Source: Alitta virens (taxonomy: Eukaryota > Annelida > Polychaeta > Phyllodocida > Nereididae). From it: a stretch of DNA of 64,000 nucleotides. Position 1 is the stretch's first letter, and the number at the start of each line of letters is the position of its first letter. The notes below the pieces were generated by a model. That model did no database searches. It was not told the DNA's origin and saw only the letters and a list, made by a program, of their open reading frames with translations. The stretch covers positions 9,556,407 to 9,620,406 of the forward strand of contig OW028584.1 of the NCBI GenBank assembly GCA_932294295.1. Direction: 5' to 3'. Shown here in pieces: positions 46,621 through 59,400 of the stretch. The position numbers were made by a program, and so were the translations under genes.

Positions 46621-48599
46621 GCTTCAGAGCTGGCTAATTTGGTTTGGCTAGCTATAGCCAAGTATGGTAAAATAAGGTAAACTATAGCTGTGGCTGGCTG
46701 TGGCTGGCTGTGGCTGGCTGTGGCTGGCTGTGGCTGGCTGTGGCTGGCTGTGGCTGGCTGTGGCTAGCTCTGGCTAGCTCTGGCTAGCTCTGGCTAGCTC
46801 TGGCTAAGTATGGTAAGCTATGGTAAGCTAAGGTAAACTATGGTAAACTATAGCTATGGCTGGCTTCAGCTGGCTTGAGAGCTGGCTAATTTGCTTTGGC
46901 TAGCTTTGGCTAAGTATGGTTAGCTATGGTAAGCTATGGTAAACTGTAGCTCTGGCTGGCTCAGGATGACTCTGGCTAATTCTAGCCACCTGGCTAGCCA
47001 GAACAGGCTGCAGCTGGGATGACTGGCTGACTCTAGCCAACTCTGGCTAGCCAGAGCAGGCTTCAGCTAGCTTTAGAGCTGGCTTCTGAGGCGGCTAATT
47101 TGCTTTGGCTTCCTATGGCTAAGTATGGTAAGCTATGGTAAGCTATGGTGAACTATGGTAAACTATGGCTGTGGCTTCAGCTGCAGCTGGCTTCTGCTGA
47201 CATCAGAGCTGGCTAATTTGCTTTGGCTAGCTATAGCCAAGTATGGTAAACTAAGGTAAACTATAGCTAGCCATGGCTGTGGCTGGCTGTGGCTGGCTGT
47301 GGCTGGCTGTGGTTAGCTCTGGCTAGATCTGGCTAGCTCTGGCTAGCTCTGGCTAGCTCTGGCTAAGTATGGTAAGCTATGGTAAACTATTGCTGTGGCT
47401 TGCTTCAGCTGGCTTTAGCTGGCTTCAGAGCTAGTTAAATTGCTTTGGCTAGCTAAGGCTAAGTATGGTAAGCTATGGTAAGCTATGGTAAACAGTAGCT
47501 CTGGCTGGCTCTGGCTGGCTCTGGCTGGCTCTGGCTGGCTCTGGCTGGCTCTCCCTGGCTCTCCCTGGCTCTCCCTGGCTCTCCCTGGCTCGGGATGACT
47601 CTGGCTAACTCTAGCCAACTCTGGCTAGCCAGAGCAGTCTGCAGCTGGGATGATTGGCTAAGTCTAGCCAACTCTGGCTAGCCAGAGCAGGCTGCAGCTG
47701 GATTCAGATATATCTGGCTTCAGCTGGCTTCAGCTGGCTTCAGAGCTGGCTAATTTGCTTTGGCTAGGTATGGCCAAGTATGGTAAACTATGGTAAACTG
47801 TAGCTAGCCATGGCTGTGGCTCGCTGTGGCTGGCTCTGGCTAGCCCTGGCTGTGGCTGGCTGTGGCTGGCTGTGGTTAGCTCTGGCTAGATCTGGCTAGC
47901 TCTGGCAAGCTCTGGCTAAGTATGGTAAGCTATGGTAAACTATAGCTGTGGCTTCAGCTGCAGCTGGCTTCTGCTGGCTTCAGAGCTGTGGCTCGCTTCA
48001 GCTGGCTTTAGCTGGCTTCAGAGCTAGCTAAATTGCTTTGGCTAGCTATGGCTAAGTATGATAAGCTGTGGTAAGCTATGGTAAACTATACCTTTGGCTG
48101 GCTGTGGCTGGCTGTGGCTCGCTGTGACTGGCTATGGCTGTCTCTGGCTAGCTCTGGCTAAGTATGGTAAGCTATGGTAAACTATGGCTTTGGCTGGCTG
48201 TGGATGGCTGTGGCTAGCTCTGGATAGCTCTGGATAAGTATGTTAAGTTATGGTAAGCTATGGTAAGCTTTGGTAGGCTATGGCAAACTATTGCTGTGGC
48301 TGGCTGTGGCTGGCTGTGGCTGGCTGTGGCTGGCTGTGGCTGGCTGTGGCTGGCTGTGGCTGGCTGTGGCTGGCTGTGGCAAGCTGTGGCTATCTGTGGC
48401 TAGCTCTGGCTAGCTCTGGCTAAGTATGGTAAGCTATGGTAAACTATGGCTGTGGCTGGCTGTGGCTGGCTGTGGCTGGCTGTGGCTAGCTCTAGCTAGC
48501 TCTGGCTAGCTCTGGCTAGCTCTGGCTAGCTCTGGCTAAGTATGGTAAACTATGGTAAACTATGGTAAACTATTTTAAACTATAGCTGTGGCTGGCTTC

Positions 48600-51500
48600 A
48601 GCTGGCTTCAGAGCTGGCTAATTTGCTTTGGCTAGCTATGGCTAAGTATGGTAAGCTATGGTAAGCAATGGTAAACTGTAGCTCTGGCTGGCTCGGGATG
48701 ACTCTGGCTAATTCTAGCCACCTGGCTAGCCAGAACAGGCTGCAGCTGGGATGACTGGCTAACTCTAGCCAACTCTGGCTAGCCAAAGCAGACTTCAACT
48801 AACTTTAGAGCTGGCTTCAGAGCTGGCTAATTTGCTTTGGCTTGCTATGGCTAAGTATGGTAAGCTATGGTAAGCTATGGTAAACTATGGTAAACTATAG
48901 CTGTGGCTTCAGCTGCAGCTGCCTTCTGCTGGCTTCAGAGCTGGCTAATTTGCTTTGGCTAGCTATAGCCAAGTATGGTAAACTAAGGTAAACTATAGCT
49001 AGCCATGGCTGTGGCTGGCTGTGGTTAGCTCTGGCTAGATCTGGCTAGCTCTGGCTAGCTCTGGCTAAGTATGGTAAGCTATGGTAAACTATGGTAAACT
49101 ATTGCTGTGGCTGGCTTCAGCTGGCTTTAGCTGGCCTCAGAGCTAGCATAATTGCTTTAGCTAGCTATGGCAAAGTATGGTAAGCTATGGTAAGCTATGG
49201 TAAACTACGTTAAAATATAGCTCTGGCTTCAGCTGCAGCTGGCTTCTGCTGGCTTCAGAGCTGGCTAATTTGGTTTGGCTAGCTATAGCCAAGTATGGTA
49301 AAATAAGGTAAACTATAGCTAGCCATGGCTGTGGCTGGCTGTGGCTGGCTGTGGCTGGCTGTGGCTGGCAGTGGCTGGCTGTGGCTGGCTGTGGCTGGCT
49401 GTGGCTAGCTCTGGCTAGATCTGGCTAGCTCTGGCTAGCTCTGGCTAGCTCTGGCTAAGTATGGTAAGCTATGGTAAGCTAAGGTAAGTTATGGTAAACT
49501 ATAGCTGTGGCTGGCTTCAGCTGGCTTGAGAGCTGGCTAATTTGCTTTGGCTAGCTTTGGCTAAGTATGGTTAGCTATGGTAAGCTATGGTAAACTGTAG
49601 CTCTGGCTGGCTCAGGATGACTCTGGCTAATTCTAGCCACCTGGCTAGCCAGAACAGGCTGCAGCTGGGATGACTGGCTGACTCTAGCCAACTCTGGCTA
49701 GCCAGAGCAGGCTTCAGCTAGCTTTAGAGCTGGCTTCAGAGCTGGCTAATTTGCTTTGGCTTGCTATGGCTAAGTATGGTAAGCTATGGTAAGCTATGGT
49801 AAACTATAGCTGTGGCTTCAGCTGCAGCTGGCTTCTGCTGACATCAGAGCTGGCTAATTTGCTTTGGCTAGCTATAGCCAAGTATGGTAAACTAAGGTAA
49901 ACTATAGCTAGCCATGGCTGTGGCTGGCTGTGGCTGGCTGTGGTTAGCTCTGGCTAGATCTGGCTAGCTCTGGCTAGCTCTGGCTAAGTATGGTAAGCTA
50001 TGGTAAACTATTGCTGTGGCTCGCTTCAGCTGGCTTTAGCTGGCTTCAGAGCTAGTTAAATTGCTTTGGCTAGCTTTGGCTAAGTATGGTAAGCTATGGT
50101 AAACTATGGTAAACTGTAGCTCTGGCTGGCTCGGGATGACTCTGGCTAATTCTAGCCACCTGGCTAGCCAGAACAGGCTGCTGCTGGGATGACTGGCTAA
50201 CTCTAGCCAACTCTGGCTAGCCAGAGCAGGCTTCAGCTAGCTTTAGAGCTGGCTTCAGAGACGGCTAATTTGCTTTGGCTTGCTATGGCTAAGTATGGTA
50301 AGCTATGGTAAGCTATGGTAAACTATGGTAAACTATTTTAAACTATAGCTGTGGCTGGCTTCAGCTGGCTTCAGAGCTGGCTAATTTGCTTTGGCTAGCT
50401 ATAGCCAAGTATGGTAAACTAAGGTAAACTATAGCAAGCCATGGCTGTGGCTGGCTGTGGTTAGCTCTGGCTAGATCTGGCTAGCTCTGGCTAGCTCTGG
50501 CTAAGTATGGTAAGCTATGGTAAACTATGGTAAACTATTGCTGTGGCTGGCTTCAGCTGGCTTTAGCTGGCCTCAGAGCTAGCATAATTGCTTTAGCTAG
50601 CTATGGCTAAGTATGGTAAGCTATGGTAAGCTATGGTAAACAGTAGCTCTGGCTGGCTCTGGCTGGCTCTGGCTGGCTCTGGCTGGCTCTGGCTGGCTCT
50701 GGCTGGCTCGGCTGGCTCTCCCTGGCTCGGGATGACTCTGGCTAACTCTAGCCAACTCTGGCTAGCCAGAGCAGTCTGCAGCTGGGATGATTGGCTAAGT
50801 CTAGCCAACTCTGGCTAGCCAGAGCAGGCTGCAGCTGGATTCAGATATATCTGGCTTCAGCTGGCTTCAGCTGGCTTCAGCTGGCTTCAGCTGGCTTCAG
50901 CTGGCTTCAGCTGGCTTCAGCTGGCTTCAGCTGGCTTCAGCTGGCTTCAGAGCTGGCTAATTTGCTTTGGCTAGGTATGGCCAAGTATGGTAAACTATGG
51001 TAAACTGTAGCTAGCCATGGCTGTGGCTCGCTGTGGCTGGCTCTGGCTAGCCCTGGCTTTGGCTGGCTGTGGTTAGCTCTGGCTAGATCTGGCTAGCTCT
51101 GGCAAGCTCTGGCTAAGTATGGTAAGCTATGGTAAACTATAGCTGTGGCTTCAGCTGCAGCTGGCTTCTGCTGGCTTCAGAGCTGTGGCTGGCTTCAGCT
51201 GGCTTTAGCTGGCTTCAGAGCTAGCTAAATTGCTTTGGCTAGCTATGGCTAAGTATGGTAAGCTGTGGTAAGCTATGGTAAACTATACCTTTGGCTGGCT
51301 GTGGCTGACTGTGGCTCGCTGTGACTGGCTATGGCTGTCTCTGGCTAGCTCTGGCTAAGTATGGTAAGCTATGGTAAACTATGGCTGTGGCTGGCTGTGG
51401 ATGGCTGTGGCTAGCTCTGGATAGCTCTGGATAGCTCTGGATAAGTATGTTAAGTTATGGTAAGCTATGGGAAGCTTTGGTAGGCTATGGCAAACTATTG

Positions 51501-53450
51501 CTGTGGCTGGCTGTGGCTGGCGGTGGCTGGCTGTGGCTGGCTGTGGCTGGCTGTGGCAAGCTGTGGCTATCTGTGGCTAGCTCTGGCTAGCTCTGGCTAA
51601 GTATGGTAAGCTATGGTAAACTATGGCTGTGGCTGGCTGTGGCTGGCTGTGGCTAGCTCTAGCCAGCTCTGGCTAGCTCTGGCTAAGTATGGTAAACTAT
51701 GGTAAACTATGGTAAACTATGGTAAACTATTTTAAACTATAGCTGTGGCTGGCTTCAGCTGGCTTCAGAGCTGGCTAATTTGCTTTGGCTAGCTATAGCC
51801 AAGTATTGTAAACTAAGGTAAACTATAGCTAGCCATGGCTGTGGCTGGCGGTGGTTAGCTCTGGCTAGATCTGGCTAGCTCTGGCTAGCTCTGGCTAAGT
51901 ATGGTAAGCTATGGTAAACTATGGTAAACTATTGCTGTGGCTGGCTTCAGCTGGCTTTAGCTGGCCTCAGAGCTAGCATAATTGCTTTAGCTAGCTATGG
52001 CTAAGTATGGTAAGCTATGGTAAGCTATGGTAAACTACTTTAAAATATAGCTCTGGCTTCAGCTGCAGCTGGCTTCTGCTGGCTTCAGAGCTGGCTAATT
52101 TGGTTTGGCTAGCTATAGCCAAGTATGGTAAAATAAGGTAAACTATAGCTAGCCATGGCTGTGGCTGGCTGTGGCTGGCTGTGGCTGGCTGTGGCTGGCT
52201 GTGGCTAGCTCTGGCTAGATCTGGCTAGCTCTGGCTAGCTCTGGCTAAGTATGGTAAGCTATGGTAAGCTAAGGTAAACTATGGTAAACTATAGCTGTGG
52301 CTGGCTTCAGCTGGCTTGAGAGCTGGCTAATTTGCTTTGGCTAGCTTTGGCTAAGTATGGTTAGCTATGGTAAGCTATGGTAAACTGTAGCTCTGGCTGG
52401 CTCAGGATGACTCTGGCTAATTCTAGCCACCTGGCTAGCCAGAACAGGCTGCAGCTGGGATGACTGGCTGACTCTAGCCAACTCTGGCTAGCCAGAGCAG
52501 GCTTCAGCTAGCTTTAGAGCTGGCTTCAGAGCCGGCTAATTTGCTTTGGCTTGCTATGGCTAAGTATGGTAAGCTATGGTAAGCTATGGTGAACTATGGT
52601 AAACTATAGCTGTGGCTTCAGCTGCAGCTGGCTTCTGCTGACATCAGAGCTGGCTAATTTGCTTTGGCTAGCTATAGCCAAGTATAGTAAACTAAGGTAA
52701 ACTATAGCTAGCCATGGCTGTGGCTGGCTGTGGCTGGCTGTGGTTAGCTCTGGCTAGATCTGGCTAGCTCTGGCTAGCTCTGGCTAAGCATGGTAAGCTA
52801 TGGTAAACTGTTGCTGTGGCTCGCTTCAGCTGGCTTTAGCTGGCTTCAGAGCTAGTTAAATTGCTTTGGCTAGCTTTGGCTAAGTATGGTAAGCTATGGT
52901 AAACTATGGTAAACTGTAGCTCTGGCTGGCTCGGGATGACTCTGGCTAATTCTAGCCACCTGGCTAGCCAGAACAGGCTGCTGCTGGGATGACTGGCTAA
53001 CTCTAGCCAACTCTGGCTAGCCAGAGCAGGCTTCAGCTAGCTTTAGAGCTGGCTTCAGAGCCGGCTAATTTGCTTTGGCTTGCTATGGCTAAGTATGGTA
53101 AGCTATGGTAAGCTATGGTAAACTATAGCTGTGGCTTCAGCTGCAGCTGGCTTCTGCTGACATCAGAGCTGGCTAATTTGCTTTGGCTAGCTATAGCCAA
53201 GTATGGTAAACTAAGGTAAACTATAGCTAGCCATGGCTGTGGCTGGCTGTGGCTGGCTGTGGTTAGCTCTGGCTAGATCTGGCTAGCTCTGGCTAGCTCT
53301 GGCTAGCTCTGGCTAAGTATGGTAAGCTATGGTAAACTATTGCTGTGGCTTGCTTCAGCTGGCTTTAGCTGGCTTCAGAGCTAGTTAAATTGCTTTGGCT
53401 AGCTATGGCTAAGTATGGTAAGCTATGGTAAGCTATGGTAAACAGTAGCT
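48600..53450 (+). repeat. Block X, copied at about 54.95-59.76 kb
   Basis: Rare markers recur 6,345 bp downstream: CTTCAACTAAC 48793/55138, GGCAGTGG 49368/55713, ATAGCAAGCC 50431/56776, CCCTGGCTTTGG 51056/57401 and GGGAAGCTTTGG 51471/57816. The offset becomes 6,355 after one extra CTGTGGCTGG (marker at 52037/58392) and 6,302 after a 53-bp deletion near 58.81 kb (marker at 52978/59280). Block Y's copy sits between X and X'. Confidence 0.88.
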
Positions 53451-56400
53451 CTGGCTGGCTCTGGCTGGCTCTGGCTGGCTCTGGCTGGCTCTGGCTGGCT
53501 CTGGCTGGCTCTGGCTGGCTCGGGATAAGTATGGTAAGCTATGGTAAGCTATAGTAAGCTATGGTAAACAATAGCTGTGGCTGGCTCTGGCTGGCTCTGG
53601 CTAGCTTTGGCTAAGTATGGTAGGCTATGGTAAGCTATGGTAAACTATGGTAAACTATGGTAAACTATAGCTGTGGCTGGCTTCAGCTGGCTTCAGAGCT
53701 GGCTAATTTGCTTTGGCTAGGTATGGCTAAGTATGGTAAGCTATGGTAAGCTATGGTAAACTGTAGCTCTGGCTGGCTCGGGATGACTCTGGCTAATTCT
53801 AGCCACCTGGCTAGCCAGAACAGGCTGCAGCTGGGATGACTGGCTTACTCTAGCCAACTCTGGCTAGCCAAAGCAGGCTTTAACTAACTTTAGAGCTGGC
53901 TTCAGAGCTGGCTAATTTGCTTTGGCTTGCTATGGCTAAGTATGGTAAGCTATGGTAAGCTATGGTAAACTATGGTAAACTATAGCTGTGGCTTCAGCTG
54001 CAGCTGCCTTCTGCTGGCTTCAGAGCTGGCTAATTTGCTTTGGCTAGCTATAGCCAAGTATGGTAAACTAAGGTAAACTATAGCTAGCCATGGCTGTGGC
54101 TGGCTGTGGTTAGCTCTGGCTAGATCTGGCTAGCTCTGGCTAGCTCTGGCTAAGTATGGTAAGCTATGGTAAACTATGGTAAACTATTGCTGTGGCTGGC
54201 TTCAGCTGGCTTTAGCTCAGAGCTAGCATAATTGCTTTAGCTAGCTATGGCTAAGTATGGTAAGCTATGGTAAGCTATGGTAAACTACGTTAAAATATAG
54301 CTCTGGCTTCAGCTGCAGCTGGCTTCTGCTGGCTTCAGAGCTGGCTAATTTGGTTTGGCTAGCTATAGCCAAGTATGGTAAAATAAGGTAAACTATAGCT
54401 GTGGCTGGCTGTGGCTGGCTGTGGCTGGCTGTGGCTGGCTGTGGCTGGCTGTGGCTGGCTGTGGCTGGCTGTGGCTAGCTCTGGCTAGCTCTGGCTAGCT
54501 CTGGCTAGCTCTGGCTAAGTATGGTAAGCTATGGTAAGCTAAGGTAAACTATGGTAAACTATGGTAAACTATAGCTGTGGCTGGCTTCAGCTGGCTTGAG
54601 AGCTGTCTAATATGCTTTGGCTAGCCATGGCTTAGTATGGTAAACTATGATAAGCTATGGTAAACTATAGCTCTGGCTGGCTCTGGCTGGCTCTGGCTGG
54701 CTCTAGCTACCTGGCTGGCTCTGGCTGGCTCTGGCTGGCTCTGGCTGGCTCTGGCTGGCTCTGGCTGGCTCTGGCTGGCTCGGGATAAGTATGGTAAGCT
54801 ATGGTAAGCTATAGTAAGCTATGGTAAACAATAGCTGTGGCTGGCTCTGGCTAGCTCTGGCTAGCTTTGGCTAAGTATGGTAGGCTATGGTAAGCTATGG
54901 TAAACTATGGTAAACTATGGTAAACTATAGCTGTGGCTGGCTTCAGCTGGCTTCAGAGCTGGCTAATTTGCTTTGGCTAGGTATGGCTAAGTATGGTAAG
55001 CTATGGTAAGCTATGGTAAACTGTAGCTCTGGCTGGCTCGGGATGACTCTGGCTAATTCTAGCCACCTGGCTAGCCAGAACAGGCTGCAGCTGGGATGAC
55101 TGGCTTACTCTAGCCAACTCTGGCTAGCCAAAGCAGGCTTCAACTAACTTTAGAGCTGGCTTCAGAGCTGGCTAATTTGCTTTGGCTTGCTATGGCTAAG
55201 TATGGTAAGCTATGGTAAGCTATGGTAAACTATGGTAAACTATAGCTGTGGCTTCAGCTGCAGCTGCCTTCTGCTGGCTTCAGAGCTGGCTAATTTGCTT
55301 TGGCTAGCTATAGCCAAGTATGGTAAACTAAGGTAAACTATAGCTAGCCATGGCTGTGGCTGGCTGTGGTTAGCTCTGGCTAGATCTGGCTAGCTCTGGC
55401 TAGCTCTGGCTAAGTATGGTAAGCTATGGTAAACTATGGTAAACTATTGCTGTGGCTGGCTTCAGCTGGCTTTAGCTGGCCTCAGAGCTAGCATAATTGC
55501 TTTAGCTAGCTATGGCAAAGTATGGTAAGCTATGGTAAGCTATGGTAAACTACGTTAAAATATAGCTCTGGCTTCAGCTGCAGCTGGCTTCTGCTGGCTT
55601 CAGAGCTGGCTAATTTGGTTTGGCTAGCTATAGCCAAGTATGGTAAAATAAGGTAAACTATAGCTAGCCATGGCTGTGGCTGGCTGTGGCTGGCTGTGGC
55701 TGGCTGTGGCTGGCAGTGGCTGGCTGTGGCTGGCTGTGGCTGGCTGTGGCTAGCTCTGGCTAGATCTGGCTAGCTCTGGCTAGCTCTGGCTAGCTCTGGC
55801 TAAGTATGGTAAGCTATGGTAAGCTAAGGTAAGTTATGGTAAACTATAGCTGTGGCTGGCTTCAGCTGGCTTGAGAGCTGGCTAATTTGCTTTGGCTAGC
55901 TTTGGCTAAGTATGGTTAGCTATGGTAATCTATGGTAAACTGTAGCTCTGGCTGGCTCAGGATGACTCTGGCTAATTCTAGCCACCTGGCTAGCCAGAAC
56001 AGGCTGCAGCTGGGATGACTGGCTGACTCTAGCCAACTCTGGCTAGCCAGAGCAGGCTTCAGCTAGCTTTAGAGCTGGCTTCAGAGCCGGCTAATTTGCT
56101 TTGGCTTGCTATGGCTAAGTATGGTAAGCTATGGTAAGCTATGGTAAACTATAGCTGTGGCTTCAGCTGCAGCTGGCTTCTGCTGACATCAGAGCTGGCT
56201 AATTTGCTTTGGCTAGCTATAGCCAAGTATGGTAAACTAAGGTAAACTATAGCTAGCCATGGCTGTGGCTGGCTGTGGCTGGCTGTGGTTAGCTCTGGCT
56301 AGATCTGGCTAGCTCTGGCTAGCTCTGGCTAAGTATGGTAAGCTATGGTAAACTATTGCTGTGGCTCGCTTCAGCTGGCTTTAGCTGGCTTCAGAGCTAG

Positions 56401-59400
56401 TTAAATTGCTTTGGCTAGCTTTGGCTAAGTATGGTAAGCTATGGTAAACTATGGTAAACTGTAGCTCTGGCTGGCTCGGGATGACTCTGGCTAATTCTAG
56501 CCACCTGGCTAGCCAGAACAGGCTGCTGCTGGGATGACTGGCTAACTCTAGCCAACTCTGGCTAGCCAGAGCAGGCTTCAGCTAGCTTTAGAGCTGGCTT
56601 CAGAGCCGGCTAATTTGCTTTGGCTTGCTATGGCTAAGTATGGTAAGCTATGGTAAGCTATGGTAAACTATGGTAAACTATTTTAAACTATAGCTGTGGC
56701 TGGCTTCAGCTGGCTTCAGAGCTGGCTAATTTGCTTTGGCTAGCTATAGCCAAGTATGGTAAACTAAGGTAAACTATAGCAAGCCATGGCTGTGGCTGGC
56801 TGTGGTTAGCTCTGGCTAGATCTGGCTAGCTCTGGCTAGCTCTGGCTAAGTATGGTAAGCTATGGTAAACTATGGTAAACTATTGCTGTGGCTGGCTTCA
56901 GCTGGCTTTAGCTGGCCTCAGAGCTAGCATAATTGCTTTAGCTAGCTATGGCTAAGTATGGTAAGCTATGGTAAGCTATGGTAAACAGTAGCTCTGGCTG
57001 GCTCTGGCTGGCTCTGGCTGGCTCTGGCTGGCTCTGGCTGGCTCTGGCTGGCTCTGGCTGGCTCGGCTGGCTCTCCCTGGCTCGGGATGACTCTGGCTAA
57101 CTCTAGCCAACTCTGGCTAGCCAGAGCAGTCTGCAGCTGGGATGATTGGCTAAGTCTAGCCAACTCTGGCTAGCCAGAGCAGGCTGCAGCTGGATTCAGA
57201 TATATCTGGCTTCAGCTGGCTTCAGCTGGCTTCAGCTGGCTTCAGCTGGCTTCAGCTGGCTTCAGCTGGCTTCAGCTGGCTTCAGCTGGCTTCAGAGCTG
57301 GCTAATTTGCTTTGGCTAGGTATGGCCAAGTATGGTAAACTATGGTAAACTGTAGCTAGCCATGGCTGTGGCTCGCTGTGGCTGGCTCTGGCTAGCCCTG
57401 GCTTTGGCTGGCTGTGGTTAGCTCTGGCTAGATCTGGCTAGCTCTGGCAAGCTCTGGCTAAGTATGGTAAGCTATGGTAAACTATAGCTGTGGCTTCAGC
57501 TGCAGCTGGCTTCTGCTGGCTTCAGAGCTGTGGCTGGCTTCAGCTGGCTTTAGCTGGCTTCAGAGCTAGCTAAATTGCTTTGGCTAGCTATGGCTAAGTA
57601 TGGTAAGCTGTGGTAAGCTATGGTAAACTATACCTTTGGCTGGCTGTGGCTGACTGTGGCTCGCTGTGACTGGCTATGGCTGTCTCTGGCTAGCTCTGGC
57701 TAAGTATGGTAAGCTATGGTAAACTATGGCTGTGGCTGGCTGTGGATGGCTGTGGCTAGCTCTGGATAGCTCTGGATAGCTCTGGATAAGTATGTTAAGT
57801 TATGGTAAGCTATGGGAAGCTTTGGTAGGCTATGGCAAACTATTGCTGTGGCTGGCTGTGGCTGGCGGTGGCTGGCTGTGGCTGGCTGTGGCTGGCTGTG
57901 GCAAGCTGTGGCTATCTGTGGCTAGCTCTGGCTAGCTCTGGCTAAGTATGGTAAGCTATGGTAAACTATGGCTGTGGCTGGCTGTGGCTGGCTGTGGCTG
58001 GCTGTGGCTAGCTCTAGCCAGCTCTGGCTAGCTCTGGCTAAGTATGGTAAACTATGGTAAACTATGGTAAACTATGGTAAACTATTTTAAACTATAGCTG
58101 TGGCTGGCTTCAGCTGGCTTCAGAGCTGGCTAATTTGCTTTGGCTAGCTATAGCCAAGTATTGTAAACTAAGGTAAACTATAGCTAGCCATGGCTGTGGC
58201 TGGCTGTGGTTAGCTCTGGCTAGATCTGGCTAGCTCTGGCTAGCTCTGGCTAAGTATGGTAAGCTATGGTAAACTATGGTAAACTATTGCTGTGGCTGGC
58301 TTCAGCTGGCTTTAGCTGGCCTCAGAGCTAGCATAATTGCTTTAGCTAGCTATGGCTAAGTATGGTAAGCTATGGTAAGCTATGGTAAACTACTTTAAAA
58401 TATAGCTCTGGCTTCAGCTGCAGCTGGCTTCTGCTGGCTTCAGAGCTGGCTAATTTGGTTTGGCTAGCTATAGCCAAGTATGGTAAAATAAGGTAAACTA
58501 TAGCTAGCCATGGCTGTGGCTGGCTGTGGCTGGCTGTGGCTGGCTGTGGCTGGCTGTGGCTAGCTCTGGCTAGATCTGGCTAGCTCTGGCTAGCTCTGGC
58601 TAAGTATGGTAAGCTATGGTAAGCTAAGGTAAACTATGGTAAACTATAGCTGTGGCTGGCTTCAGCTGGCTTGAGAGCTGGCTAATTTGCTTTGGCTAGC
58701 TTTGGCTAAGTATGGTTAGCTATGGTAAGCTATGGTAAACTGTAGCTCTGGCTGGCTCAGGATGACTCTGGCTAATTCTAGCCACCTGGCTAGCCAGAAC
58801 AGGCTGCAGCTAGCTTTAGAGCTGGCTTCAGAGCCGGCTAATTTGCTTTGGCTTGCTATGGCTAAGTATGGTAAGCTATGGTAAGCTATGGTGAACTATG
58901 GTAAACTATAGCTGTGGCTTCAGCTGCAGCTGGCTTCTGCTGACATCAGAGCTGGCTAATTTGCTTTGGCTAGCTATAGCCAAGTATAGTAAACTAAGGT
59001 AAACTATAGCTAGCCATGGCTGTGGCTGGCTGTGGCTGGCTGTGGTTAGCTCTGGCTAGATCTGGCTAGCTCTGGCTAGCTCTGGCTAAGTATGGTAAGC
59101 TATGGTAAACTGTTGCTGTGGCTCGCTTCAGCTGGCTTTAGCTGGCTTCAGAGCTAGTTAAATTGCTTTGGCTAGCTTTGGCTAAGTATGGTAAGCTATG
59201 GTAAACTATGGTAAACTGTAGCTCTGGCTGGCTCGGGATGACTCTGGCTAATTCTAGCCACCTGGCTAGCCAGAACAGGCTGCTGCTGGGATGACTGGCT
59301 AACTCTAGCCAACTCTGGCTAGCCAGAGCAGGCTTCAGCTAGCTTTAGAGCTGGCTTCAGAGCCGGCTAATTTGCTTTGGCTTGCTATGGCTAAGTATGG

